DNA from: Mesorhizobium sp. C432A
GTDB taxonomy: Bacteria; Pseudomonadota; Alphaproteobacteria; Rhizobiales; Rhizobiaceae
Direction: 5' to 3'
DNA: 64,000 nt
NCBI RefSeq assembly: GCF_030323145.1
Contig: NZ_CP100470.1
Coordinates: forward strand, 2,521,001-2,585,000
Shown: positions 8,693 through 16,990 of the stretch, piece by piece
How the letters are laid out: every line of letters starts with the position of its first letter
How positions within the stretch are numbered: the stretch's first letter is position 1
Made by a program: the position numbers and the translations under genes
The notes under the pieces: model-generated
The model's input: only the letters and a program-made list of their open reading frames with translations
Told to the model about the DNA's origin: nothing
The model's database searches: none

Positions 8693-10372
8693 ATGTCTGT
8701 CACGGGTGCGGGTCAAAATGCTGATCTGATCGTCATCAATGGTCGCGTGCGGACCATGGACGATGACAATCCCGCCGCCGAGGCGATTGCCGTCAAGGAC
8801 GGCGCCATCATCGCCATCGGCAACCACGCCGCCATCGAAAAACTCAAGGGAACGACCACAGAGGTGATCGACGCCAAGGGCGGTTCGGTCCTGCCCGGTT
8901 TCATCGAAGCCCACATGCATCTGTTCTCGGGAGGGGCCGAGCTCGCGCATCTTCAACTCGGCGGTATCCATGGCTTCGAGGCGCTTCAAAGCGCCATCCG
9001 CGACTACGCAACGACGCGGCCCGAGGCGAAAATGCTTGTGGGCCAGGGCGTCGACTACACCGTGCTCGGCGACGAGCGGGTGACACGCCATCATCTCGAC
9101 GCCATCCTGCCCGACCGCCCCTTCTGCATGGCGGCGCCCGACCACCATACGATGTGGGCCAACACCAAGGCGTTGGAGATGGCCGGCATCCTGAAGGGAC
9201 GCACGCTCGGCCCGGGCAACGAGATCGTGATGGGTGACGACGGCCTGGCCGCGGGCGAATTGCGCGAGGGCGAGGCCTTCGGTCCGGTGCTCGACCTTGC
9301 CGGCGAAAGCCGGGTGCGGTTGGGGCTGTCGACCGGCGGCGAGCCGGACCCAATGCCGTCGGCCGCCGAGCGGGCCGCTGACCGTGACATCATGCGGCGC
9401 GGGCTTGCATGGTGCGCGCGCCACGGCATCACCTCGATCCAGAACATGGACGGCAATCTCTACGAACTCGAACTGCTTTCCGAGATCGAGGCCGAGGAGG
9501 GATTGCCCTGCCGCGTCAAGATCCCGTTCCACTACAAGAACTTCATGACGCTCGACATGCTCGAGAAGGCGTCCGTCATGGCCGAGCGCTACGACGGCGA
9601 GTGGCTGTCATCGGGCATGGTCAAGGTGTTCTATGACGGCGTGCTCGATTCCTGGACCGCTGTTATGGTCGAACCTTATGCGGATCGTCCCGACTGGGTC
9701 GGCGAGCCGCTGTTCACGCCGCAGCAATTTATCGATCTCGCCGTGGCTATCGACAAACGCGGGCTGCAGATCGCCGTGCACTCGATCGGTGACGGCGCGG
9801 TGCGCGCGGTGCTCGACGGTTACGAGGCGGCGCGGAAGGTCAATGGCAAGCGCGACAGCCGGCACAGGGTTGAGCACATCGAGGTCACCACAGCAGCCGA
9901 CGTGCCGCGTTTTGCCGAACTCGGCGTCATCGCCTCGATGCAGCCGTCGCATCCGCCCGGAGCCATGGATTTTCCTCTGGAGCCGACGGTGTCACGCATC
10001 GGGCCGGCCCGCTGGCCGCTGAGCTATGCCTGGCGCGCCCTGAAAAGCGCCGGCGCCCATGTCGTGTTCGCCTCGGACTGGCCGGTGGCGGCGATCGACC
10101 CGATCCTGAGCATTCAGGCGGCAGTGCAGCGCAAACCATGGGCAGAAGGCGATCCTGACCAGAGTTTCTCGCTGCAGGAAGCGATTGCCGCCTACACGGT
10201 CGAGGGCGCCTATGCCGAATTCGCCGAGCATCGCAAAGGCGTTCTGAAACCCGGCTACATGGCGGATCTGGTGGTTTTGTCGGCCGATATCGAGAAGACG
10301 GCGCCGGCCGATCTGCACAAGCTGCGGCCGGTGACGACGGTCTGCGGTGGCAAGGTCACCTACCAGGCCTGA
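8693..10372 (+). CDS. Amidohydrolase family 3 protein (YtcJ-like)
   Basis: A 559-residue metal-dependent hydrolase. It begins with a small beta domain (ADLIVINGRVRTMD) and carries the HxH metal motif in GFIEAHMHLFSGG. Further features are AVHSIGDGAV, HRVEHIE, and FASDWPVAAIDP near the C-terminal end of the barrel. YtcJ-type enzymes act on amide or carbamate bonds in small molecules; the exact substrate is unpredictable from sequence. The ATG at 8693, with CGGAG 6 bp upstream, is preferred over the GTG at 8630. It is followed by the potABCD-like genes on the same strand after 144 bp with no terminator seen, so it may belong to the same unit. Confidence 0.9.
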   Translation: MSVTGAGQNADLIVINGRVRTMDDDNPAAEAIAVKDGAIIAIGNHAAIEKLKGTTTEVIDAKGGSVLPGFIEAHMHLFSGGAELAHLQLGGIHGFEALQSAIRDYATTRPEAKMLVGQGVDYTVLGDERVTRHHLDAILPDRPFCMAAPDHHTMWANTKALEMAGILKGRTLGPGNEIVMGDDGLAAGELREGEAFGPVLDLAGESRVRLGLSTGGEPDPMPSAAERAADRDIMRRGLAWCARHGITSIQNMDGNLYELELLSEIEAEEGLPCRVKIPFHYKNFMTLDMLEKASVMAERYDGEWLSSGMVKVFYDGVLDSWTAVMVEPYADRPDWVGEPLFTPQQFIDLAVAIDKRGLQIAVHSIGDGAVRAVLDGYEAARKVNGKRDSRHRVEHIEVTTAADVPRFAELGVIASMQPSHPPGAMDFPLEPTVSRIGPARWPLSYAWRALKSAGAHVVFASDWPVAAIDPILSIQAAVQRKPWAEGDPDQSFSLQEAIAAYTVEGAYAEFAEHRKGVLKPGYMADLVVLSADIEKTAPADLHKLRPVTTVCGGKVTYQA

Positions 10373-10516
10373 CAATGGCATGCGGCTTGCACAGCTTGCC
10401 GCTTGCAAGACGAAATGACCGACTGAACTGTGATTCAATGCCGGACTTGCCAACCTACCGGCCGTGTGGTCACATCGAACAGGGGAAAAGCTCCGCCAGC
10501 AAGAGCGGGGTGAACA

Positions 10517-11629
10517 GTGAGGCGTATCGTGCCGGAAAAACCGGATCGGAATGCAATTGAAGTCGTAAACGTCAGTAAAATTTTCGGATCGGGTGAGGGG
10601 CAGGTCGCTGCCCTCGATACGGTCTCGGTATCCATCCGCGAGAATGAGTTCTTCACCCTGCTGGGACCATCCGGCTGCGGCAAGACCACGTTGCTGCGGC
10701 TGATTGCCGGCTTCGACTTTCCAACCGCCGGCGAAATCCTCCTCTACGGTCAGGACATCGCGCCGTTGCCGCCCTTCAAGCGGCCGGTCAACACCGTCTT
10801 CCAATCCTACGCGCTGTTCCCGCATATGACGGTCGCCGACAATATCGGCTTTGGCCTGGAAATGCTGGGCAAGCCGAAGGCCGAGATCAAGGCGCGCGTC
10901 GCCGGGATGCTGAAACTGGTGAAGATGGAGGCGCTGGCGGGTCGCCGAACCAGCCAGATCTCCGGCGGCCAGCAGCAGCGCGTGGCGCTCGCCCGGGCGC
11001 TGGCGCCGCAGCCCAAGGTGCTCCTGCTCGACGAACCGCTCTCGGCGCTCGACTACAAGCTGCGCAAGGAAATGCAGATCGAATTGAAGCGGCTGCAGCA
11101 CGAGACCGGAATTACCTTCATCTTCGTCACCCACGACCAGGAGGAAGCGCTGACCATGTCGGACCGCATCGCGGTGATGTCGTCGGGCAAAATCCTGCAG
11201 GTCGGCTCGCCGCGCGACATCTACGACCGGCCGGCCGAGCGTTTCGTCGCCGACTTCATCGGCGAGTCGAACTTCCTCAAGGCGGATGTGGTTAGCGCGA
11301 CTGGTGGCCGGGCGACGGTGAAGCTGCCGTCTGGTGTGGAAATCCCAGCCTCGCTGCCGGAAGGCTTCAGCCCCAGCGGCAAGGTCACCATCGTCGTGCG
11401 TCCAGAGCATGCGCAGTTGGGCACGGCCAGCCCGAGCGCTTCGCTGTCCGGCACCGTCGAAAACATCGTCTATCTCGGCACCGACACGCACTTCCATCTG
11501 CGCCTTGCCGGTGGCGAGCCGTTCATCGTGCGGCGTCAGAACAGCCGCGGCGCCGGTGACGGCTTCGTGCAGGGCGGCCAGATCGGCATCATGATCGGCA
11601 ACGACGCCGCGCAAGTGCTGAAGGACTGA
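10517..11629 (+). CDS. potA: Polyamine ABC transporter ATP-binding protein (PotA-like)
   Basis: A 370-residue ATPase subunit. Walker A is GPSGCGKTT (about 50-58), the signature is ISGGQQQR, and Walker B is [11 protein letters not shown], followed by the H-loop [10 protein letters not shown]-terminal TOBE-type regulatory domain runs from about 270 to 368. Length and the phrase [18 protein letters not shown] are typical of PotA. It energises import through the two permeases that follow. Start is GTG. The next gene begins 2 bp after the stop, so translation is coupled. Confidence 0.92.
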   Translation: MRRIVPEKPDRNAIEVVNVSKIFGSGEGQVAALDTVSVSIRENEFFTLLGPSGCGKTTLLRLIAGFDFPTAGEILLYGQDIAPLPPFKRPVNTVFQSYALFPHMTVADNIGFGLEMLGKPKAEIKARVAGMLKLVKMEALAGRRTSQISGGQQQRVALARALAPQPKVLLLDEPLSALDYKLRKEMQIELKRLQHETGITFIFVTHDQEEALTMSDRIAVMSSGKILQVGSPRDIYDRPAERFVADFIGESNFLKADVVSATGGRATVKLPSGVEIPASLPEGFSPSGKVTIVVRPEHAQLGTASPSASLSGTVENIVYLGTDTHFHLRLAGGEPFIVRRQNSRGAGDGFVQGGQIGIMIGNDAAQVLKD

Positions 11630-11631
11630 TC

Positions 11632-12552
11632 ATGGCGACCGCGGAACAAGTCGCCAAGGCAGCGGAGCGACGCGATGTGCGCGACCGGTGGCTGCTGTCA
11701 GCGCCAGCCTTGCTGGTGATCTTCCTCGCCGCGACCGGCCCCTTGCTGATCGTGCTGATCTACTCGTTCCTGACGCCTGGCCCCTATGGCGATGTGAAGT
11801 GGCAGTTTTCGCCCGATGCCTGGCTGTCGGTGTTCATGGAACGCGACATTTTCGACGATACGCTTTCGCTTGCGGCAGCGCATGTCACCATCTTCTGGCG
11901 CTCGATCAAGCTGGCGGTGATAACGACGATCGCCACTTTGGCATTGGGGTTTCCAACCGCCTATTTCATGGCGACGCGCAGCGAGAAAACCAGGGATCTC
12001 TGGCTGTTCCTGATCACCATTCCGTTCTGGACCAACCTTCTGATCCGCACCTTCGCCGTGCTGCAGATCATCCGCAACGAAGGCATCATCAACACCATCC
12101 TTATCAAGCTTGGTATCGTCTCAGCGCCGGTGCAGATCCTCTTCACCGACACGGCGATTCTGATCGGCATGGCCTATGTCTATCTGCCGCTGATGGTGCT
12201 GCCGATCTATGCCAGCATGGAGAAGCTTGATTTTCGCCTCGTCGAGGCGGGCTACGACCTCTACGCGACCCGATTCAAGGTATTGCGGAAGATCATTTTC
12301 CCGCTGGTCAAACCCGGCGTCATTGCCGGCTCCATCCTGGTCTTCATTCCAGCCCTTGGCGCCTATGTGACGCCGAGCGTGCTTGGCGGCGGCAAGAATA
12401 TGATGCTGTCCAACCTGATCGAATTGCAGTTCGGCCAAGGCCGCAACTGGCCGCTCGGCTCGGCGCTGTCGATCACGGTGATGATCATCGTCATGGTGGC
12501 GCTGCTTGCCTATGTGCGCAATGCCGGCAAGTCGGGGACGCGGCATGGCTAA
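11632..12552 (+). CDS. potB: Polyamine ABC transporter permease (PotB-like)
   Basis: A 306-residue inner-membrane permease. It has about six membrane helices and the cytoplasmic EAA loop (LVEAGYDLYATRFKVLRKIIFPLVKPG) that docks onto the ATPase. A periplasmic loop lies between helices 1 and 2 (about 45-90), as in PotB/HisM-type permeases. It is the second gene of a four-gene transporter operon and overlaps the next permease by 8 bp. Confidence 0.92.
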   Translation: MATAEQVAKAAERRDVRDRWLLSAPALLVIFLAATGPLLIVLIYSFLTPGPYGDVKWQFSPDAWLSVFMERDIFDDTLSLAAAHVTIFWRSIKLAVITTIATLALGFPTAYFMATRSEKTRDLWLFLITIPFWTNLLIRTFAVLQIIRNEGIINTILIKLGIVSAPVQILFTDTAILIGMAYVYLPLMVLPIYASMEKLDFRLVEAGYDLYATRFKVLRKIIFPLVKPGVIAGSILVFIPALGAYVTPSVLGGGKNMMLSNLIELQFGQGRNWPLGSALSITVMIIVMVALLAYVRNAGKSGTRHG

Positions 12553-13345
12553 GAACTTTTCCATCAAGCACCAGACCGGCTTCACGGTGATCGCTGCGAC
12601 CTGTTTTATCGTGCTCTATCTGCCGATCATCGTGCTGGTCGCCTATGCCTTCAACGCGGCGAACTCGACGTCCGAATGGGGCGGCTTTTCGATGCGCTGG
12701 TTCCAGTCGGCTTGGCAGAACGTGCAAGTTATCGACGCGACGCTACGCTCGTTCCAGATCGGCGCCGTCGCTGCGGTGCTGTCGACAATCTTTGCCACCA
12801 TGGCCGCGCTCGCCACCACGCGCACCGCGTCCTATCCGGGCCTCACCTTCAAATATGCGGCGATCAACCAGCCGCTGATGGTGCCCGAGATCGTCACGGG
12901 CGTGGCGCTGCTGATCTTCTTCTCGCGCATCAAGATCTTCACCGGCTATTCCGGCATTGGCTATCTGATCGCCGCGCACACGGCGTTCTGCATCCCGTTT
13001 GCCTATCTGCCGATCCGGGCGCGGCTGGAAAACATGGACCTGACGCTGGAGCGCGCGGCCGCCGATCTGTACGCGACGCCTTGGAAGACCTTCCGCCGCA
13101 TCACGCTGCCGCTTTTGTGGCCCGGCATACTGGCCGGACTGATGCTGGCCTTCGTCATCTCGCTCGATGACGTCGTCATCACCGAGTTTGTCAAATCGGG
13201 CGGCCAGGATACGCTGCCCACCTACATGCTCGGCCAGATCCGCCGCGGCATCACGCCTGAGATCAACGCGATATCGACCGCCTTCCTGCTGCTTTCGGTC
13301 GCGATCGTCACGTTGTTTTTCTTCGTCAGCAGGAAAAGAGACTGA
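12545..13345 (+). CDS. potC: Polyamine ABC transporter permease (PotC-like)
   Basis: A 266-residue second permease, with about six membrane helices and an EAA-type loop (TLERAAADLYATPWKTFRRITLPLLWPG). A conserved SLDDVVITEFVKSGG segment near residue 205 is typical of PotC. The ATG at 12545 inside the end of the potB-like gene is preferred over the upstream ATG at 12506, which would add 13 residues with no family match. It forms the heteromeric channel with the preceding permease. Confidence 0.92.
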   Translation: MAKNFSIKHQTGFTVIAATCFIVLYLPIIVLVAYAFNAANSTSEWGGFSMRWFQSAWQNVQVIDATLRSFQIGAVAAVLSTIFATMAALATTRTASYPGLTFKYAAINQPLMVPEIVTGVALLIFFSRIKIFTGYSGIGYLIAAHTAFCIPFAYLPIRARLENMDLTLERAAADLYATPWKTFRRITLPLLWPGILAGLMLAFVISLDDVVITEFVKSGGQDTLPTYMLGQIRRGITPEINAISTAFLLLSVAIVTLFFFVSRKRD

Positions 13346-13368
13346 ACCGACAAATGGGAGCTAAAACC

Positions 13369-14403
13369 ATGAACTGGAAAACAACGACAGCCGCCATGGG
13401 GTTGGCGCTGCTCGCAACGACGAGCCTGGCCCGCGCCGATGGCGAGCTGAACATCTACAATTGGGGCAACTATACCAGCCCCGACGTGATCAAAAAGTTC
13501 GAAGCCAAATACAACGTCAAGGTGACCATCACCGATTACGATTCCAACGATACGGCGCTCGCCAAGGTACGCCAGGGCGGCACCGGCTTCGACATCGCCG
13601 TTCCGTCGCAAACCTACGTGCCGATCTGGATCAAGGAGGGCCTCGTGCAGGAGACCGATCCGGGCAAGATGGAGAACTTCAAGAACGTGGCGCCGGAATG
13701 GGCCAATCCAGACTTCGACCCCGGCCGCAAATATTCCGTGCCGTGGGCGCTGGGCACCGTCGGCGTCGTCGTCAACACCGATGCCTACAAGGGACCAGCC
13801 GACAGCTGGGGCATCATCTTCAACACGCCGGACGAGCTGAAGGGCAAGACCAATGTCGTTCCCGAGATGAATGACGTTATCTTCGCGGCGATCAAATATG
13901 TCGGCGGCCAGCAGTGCACCGACGACAAGACGGTGCTGAAGAAGGTGCGCGACACGCTTGTCGCGGCCAAGCCGAACTGGATCGCCATGGAATACAACAC
14001 CATCGAAAAGATGGGCGCCGGCGACTTCAAGGCGACCAGCGACTGGAACGGTTCGGCGCTGCGTCAGCGGCTGGCCAATCCGGCCATCCATTACAATTAT
14101 CCGAAGGAAGGCTACGGCCTGTGGAGCGATAACGTCGTCGTTCTCAAGGAAGCCAAAAATGTCGAGAACGCCAAGCTGTTCCAGAACTTCATCATGGATC
14201 CGGAAAACGCGGCCGGCCTCTCGGCCTTCCACCGTTACGCAAACGCCATTACCGGCTCGGACAGATACATGCCGGCCGATATGAAGGATGCCCCGGAAGT
14301 CGTCATTCCGGAGGCTGCGAAGGCACAAGGCGAATTCCAGAAGATGTGCGCGCCTGAGATCCAGGACATCTACACCAAGATCTGGACCGAACTGCAGAAA
14401 TAA
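13369..14403 (+). CDS. potD: Polyamine ABC transporter periplasmic binding protein (PotD-like)
   Basis: A 344-residue extracellular solute-binding protein. The signal peptide is about 1-22 (LALLATTSLARA|D). The mature protein starts DGELNIYNWGNYTSPDVIKKFE, the hallmark of PotD/PotF. Polyamine-type binding proteins contain acidic and aromatic residues at W/Y/D positions such as NWGNY and WGIIF, which are present. The ATG at 13369 has GGGAG (13357-13361) upstream; the ATG at 13354 lacks this. It is the last gene of the transporter operon and is followed directly by a strong terminator. Whether the ligand is putrescine, spermidine or an acetylated or oligomeric amine cannot be told. Confidence 0.92.
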   Translation: MNWKTTTAAMGLALLATTSLARADGELNIYNWGNYTSPDVIKKFEAKYNVKVTITDYDSNDTALAKVRQGGTGFDIAVPSQTYVPIWIKEGLVQETDPGKMENFKNVAPEWANPDFDPGRKYSVPWALGTVGVVVNTDAYKGPADSWGIIFNTPDELKGKTNVVPEMNDVIFAAIKYVGGQQCTDDKTVLKKVRDTLVAAKPNWIAMEYNTIEKMGAGDFKATSDWNGSALRQRLANPAIHYNYPKEGYGLWSDNVVVLKEAKNVENAKLFQNFIMDPENAAGLSAFHRYANAITGSDRYMPADMKDAPEVVIPEAAKAQGEFQKMCAPEIQDIYTKIWTELQK

Positions 14404-14416
14404 CCGCAGTCTGACT

Positions 14417-14450
14417 GACCCGGCGGCATGCGCCGCCGGGTCTTTTCTTT
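14417..14450 (+). terminator. Rho-independent terminator of the polyamine transporter operon
   Basis: CCCGGCGGC (14419-14427), loop ATGC and GCCGCCGGG (14432-14440) make a perfect 9-bp GC stem. It is extended by A-T and G-C pairs at its base (14417-14418 with 14441-14442) and followed by TCTTTTCTTTT. It lies 15 bp after the potD stop. Confidence 0.85.
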
Positions 14451-14456
14451 TCCGGA

Positions 14457-15662
14457 ATGGCTTTCATGGACTCCTATCGCAACAGCGATCCGCGGCCGTC
14501 GATCATGCAGGGCTCGCCGCCTCAAATGGTGCTGCCGAAGCTCGACTGGGACCGGCCGCCATGGAATCGCTGGGCCTTCCAACACATCCGCGAATTCCTG
14601 CCGACCATCGAGGTCTGGCGCGGTAATGGCCATCGCCATCGTCTTGAGCGCGCAGAGACCGATCTCGACGCGCTGCCGGTGGAAGACAGCAAGGGCCGTC
14701 CGACGACGCTCGTTGGCCTGCTCGACGAGACCTACACGGACGGCTTCCTGGTGCTCAAAGACGGCAAGGTCGCCTATGAGCGCTATTTCAACGGCATGGC
14801 CGAGCGCACGCTGCATCTGTCGCAGTCGATGGCGAAGTCGGTAACAGGCACCGTGTTCGGTATTCTGGTTGGGCGCGGCTTGATCGACCCGGCCAAACCG
14901 GTGAGCGCCTATCTGCCGGAGCTCGGCGCGACCGGCTGGGACGGCGCCAGCGTGCAGCATGTGCTGGATATGACCACCGGCGTGCGGTTTTCCGAGGAAT
15001 ACACCGACCGTTACTCCGACATCGGCCAGGTTGATGTCGCCACGGGCTGGAAGCCGGTGCCGCCGGACAGCGATCCGGATTTCCAATGGCCGCCGCATCT
15101 GTTCGAGTTGATCCTGCAGCTGAAGGACAAGGTGCGGCCGCATGGCGCCGCGTTCGAGTACCGCTCGATCGAGACCGACGTGCTTGCCTTCATCATGGAG
15201 CGGGTCACCGGTAAACGTCTGGCGCAGCTGGTGTCCGAGGAGCTGTGGCAGAAGCTCGGCGCCGACGAAAGCGCTTGCTTCACGGTCGACAGCGCCGGCT
15301 ATGCGCTGGCCGATGGCGGCTTCAACGCGACGCTGCGCGATTACGCCCGCTTCGGCCAGCTGATCCTCGACAAGGGCCGCGGCATCGTGCCGGCCGACTG
15401 GGTCGAGGCGACGCGCAACGGCAGGCATGGGCCGGACTTCAATCCGAGCCTGCCCGAAGGCAGCTATCGCAACCAGTTCTGGATCGAAGACCCGCGCTCA
15501 CGCGCGCTGATGTGCCGGGGCGTGTTCGGGCAGATGATCCATATCGACTGGGACACCGGCATGGTCGTGGTCAAGCTTTCGACCTATCCGGATTTCAGCA
15601 ATGTCGCCTATTCGGTGGCAACGCTGAAGGCGGTGCACACCATCGCCATGGCGCTTGGTTGA
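14457..15662 (+). CDS. Serine hydrolase, class C beta-lactamase/NylB-like (paralogue 1)
   Basis: A 401-residue protein of the beta-lactamase-related COG1680 group. The catalytic SxxK is Ser124-Met-Ala-Lys127 (SQSMAKSVTG). A YRSIETD segment around residue 235 supplies the Tyr of the YxN-like motif, and a late GQMIHIDWDTGMVVVK strand matches the family core. There is no signal peptide, so it is cytoplasmic, like 6-aminohexanoate-dimer hydrolase (NylB) and unlike true beta-lactamases. Its start codon lies directly behind the terminator of the transporter operon. Tandem paralogue 2 follows after 32 bp. A role in cleaving imported amides is plausible but inferred. Confidence 0.85.
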   Translation: MAFMDSYRNSDPRPSIMQGSPPQMVLPKLDWDRPPWNRWAFQHIREFLPTIEVWRGNGHRHRLERAETDLDALPVEDSKGRPTTLVGLLDETYTDGFLVLKDGKVAYERYFNGMAERTLHLSQSMAKSVTGTVFGILVGRGLIDPAKPVSAYLPELGATGWDGASVQHVLDMTTGVRFSEEYTDRYSDIGQVDVATGWKPVPPDSDPDFQWPPHLFELILQLKDKVRPHGAAFEYRSIETDVLAFIMERVTGKRLAQLVSEELWQKLGADESACFTVDSAGYALADGGFNATLRDYARFGQLILDKGRGIVPADWVEATRNGRHGPDFNPSLPEGSYRNQFWIEDPRSRALMCRGVFGQMIHIDWDTGMVVVKLSTYPDFSNVAYSVATLKAVHTIAMALG

Positions 15663-15694
15663 CCCACAACAAATCACCCTCTGAGGAAACGTTC

Positions 15695-16876
15695 ATGACC
15701 GGCAAGACCGCGTTCGAGACCCGCTACGGCTTTGCCCGCAATGAGGTGCTGCTCTCCAACTGGCGCGAAAGCCCGTTCAACCGCTGGTCGTTCCAGAACC
15801 TTGGCGAGCTGGTGCCGACCGCCCCCGTGGCGGCGACGCTGGGAAGCGTCGAGGCACCGGTGCGGGACCTGAGCGGCCTGCTCGGCGAAAACGTCTCCGT
15901 CGCCGGCGCGCCGGAGACGGTGGCCGAATTCCTCACACGTTCGAGCAGCGACGCGCTGACGGTGATGAAGGCTGGCAAGGTCATCGGCGACTGGTTCGCG
16001 CCCAATATGGATTTCGGCGCCCGTCACATCATCTTTTCGATCAGCAAATCGGTCACCGCGATCATCGCCGGAATACTGGAAGGCGAGGGCGTGTTCGACC
16101 CGGAAGCGCCGGTGACCCAGTACATTCCGGAAGCCGCCGGCTCGGCCTATGCCGATGCAAGCTGCCGGCATGTGCTCGACATGAGCGTCAGCCTCGATTT
16201 CGAGGAGGCCTATCTCGATCCCGAAAGCGCCTTTGCCCGTTACCGCCGCGCGACGCTGTGGAATCCGGGCGGCGGCACTGAAAGCTTGCGCGAATTCATT
16301 CTGACCTTGCAGCGGCTCGAAGAACCGCACGGCAAAACCTTCCGCTACCGTTCGCCCAATTCCGATCTGCTCGGCCTGCTGCTCGAACGAGCTTCCGGCC
16401 AGCGCTTCCCGGACCTGATGCGCGAGAAACTGTGGCTACCGCTGGGTGCAGTCAGCGAGGCTTCGATCGGCGTCGACATGGAAGGTACGGCGCGCACCGC
16501 CGGCGGCATTTCGGTGACGCCGCGCGACCTGGCGCGTATCGGCGAGATGATGCGGCAGGGCGGCACGGCCAATGGCCGCGGCATCGTGCCAGAAGGCTGG
16601 GTGCGCGATACGACCGTTGCCGGCGGCAGCGCGGAGGCCTGGCAGCGCGGCACAATGGTGCATCTGTTCCCAAAGGGCCGTTACCGTAACAAATGGTACC
16701 AGACGGGGGCGGCAAACGGCGCCTTCTGCGGCATCGGCATCCACGGCCAATGGCTCTACGTCAACCCGAAGACGGAAGTGGTGATTGCAAAAATGGGGTC
16801 GCAGCGGGTGCCTGAAGATTATCCGCTCGAACGCGAGATCGTTGCCTTTTTCGAGGCGCTGAGCGGGATGGTCTGA
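15695..16876 (+). CDS. Serine hydrolase, class C beta-lactamase/NylB-like (paralogue 2)
   Basis: A 393-residue paralogue of the preceding gene. It shares the N-terminal pattern of NRWSFQNLGELVPT (compare NRWAFQHIREFLPT) and has SxxK as Ser115-Ile-Ser-Lys118 (FSISKSVTA). A YRSPNSDLLG segment replaces YRSIETD. The ATG at 15695 has GAGGAA 6 bp upstream; the reading frame is open further upstream but overlaps paralogue 1. There is no signal peptide. The two copies have diverged strongly, which suggests different substrates rather than recent duplication. Confidence 0.86.
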   Translation: MTGKTAFETRYGFARNEVLLSNWRESPFNRWSFQNLGELVPTAPVAATLGSVEAPVRDLSGLLGENVSVAGAPETVAEFLTRSSSDALTVMKAGKVIGDWFAPNMDFGARHIIFSISKSVTAIIAGILEGEGVFDPEAPVTQYIPEAAGSAYADASCRHVLDMSVSLDFEEAYLDPESAFARYRRATLWNPGGGTESLREFILTLQRLEEPHGKTFRYRSPNSDLLGLLLERASGQRFPDLMREKLWLPLGAVSEASIGVDMEGTARTAGGISVTPRDLARIGEMMRQGGTANGRGIVPEGWVRDTTVAGGSAEAWQRGTMVHLFPKGRYRNKWYQTGAANGAFCGIGIHGQWLYVNPKTEVVIAKMGSQRVPEDYPLEREIVAFFEALSGMV

Positions 16877-16990
16877 GGACGAGCCAAAGCAAGGCGCTTT
16901 CCTGTGGACCTCTTTGACGCTTGAGAACACTGCGGTTGGCGTGACGGACATCAGCGCCTATGGTCGCCGCTCTTTGCGACAGGGACCAGC

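Noticed and set aside
13222..14328. Minus-strand 368-codon frame opposite the PotD-like gene
   Set aside because: Antisense of a solute-binding protein with a signal peptide; it would also disrupt a compact four-gene operon.
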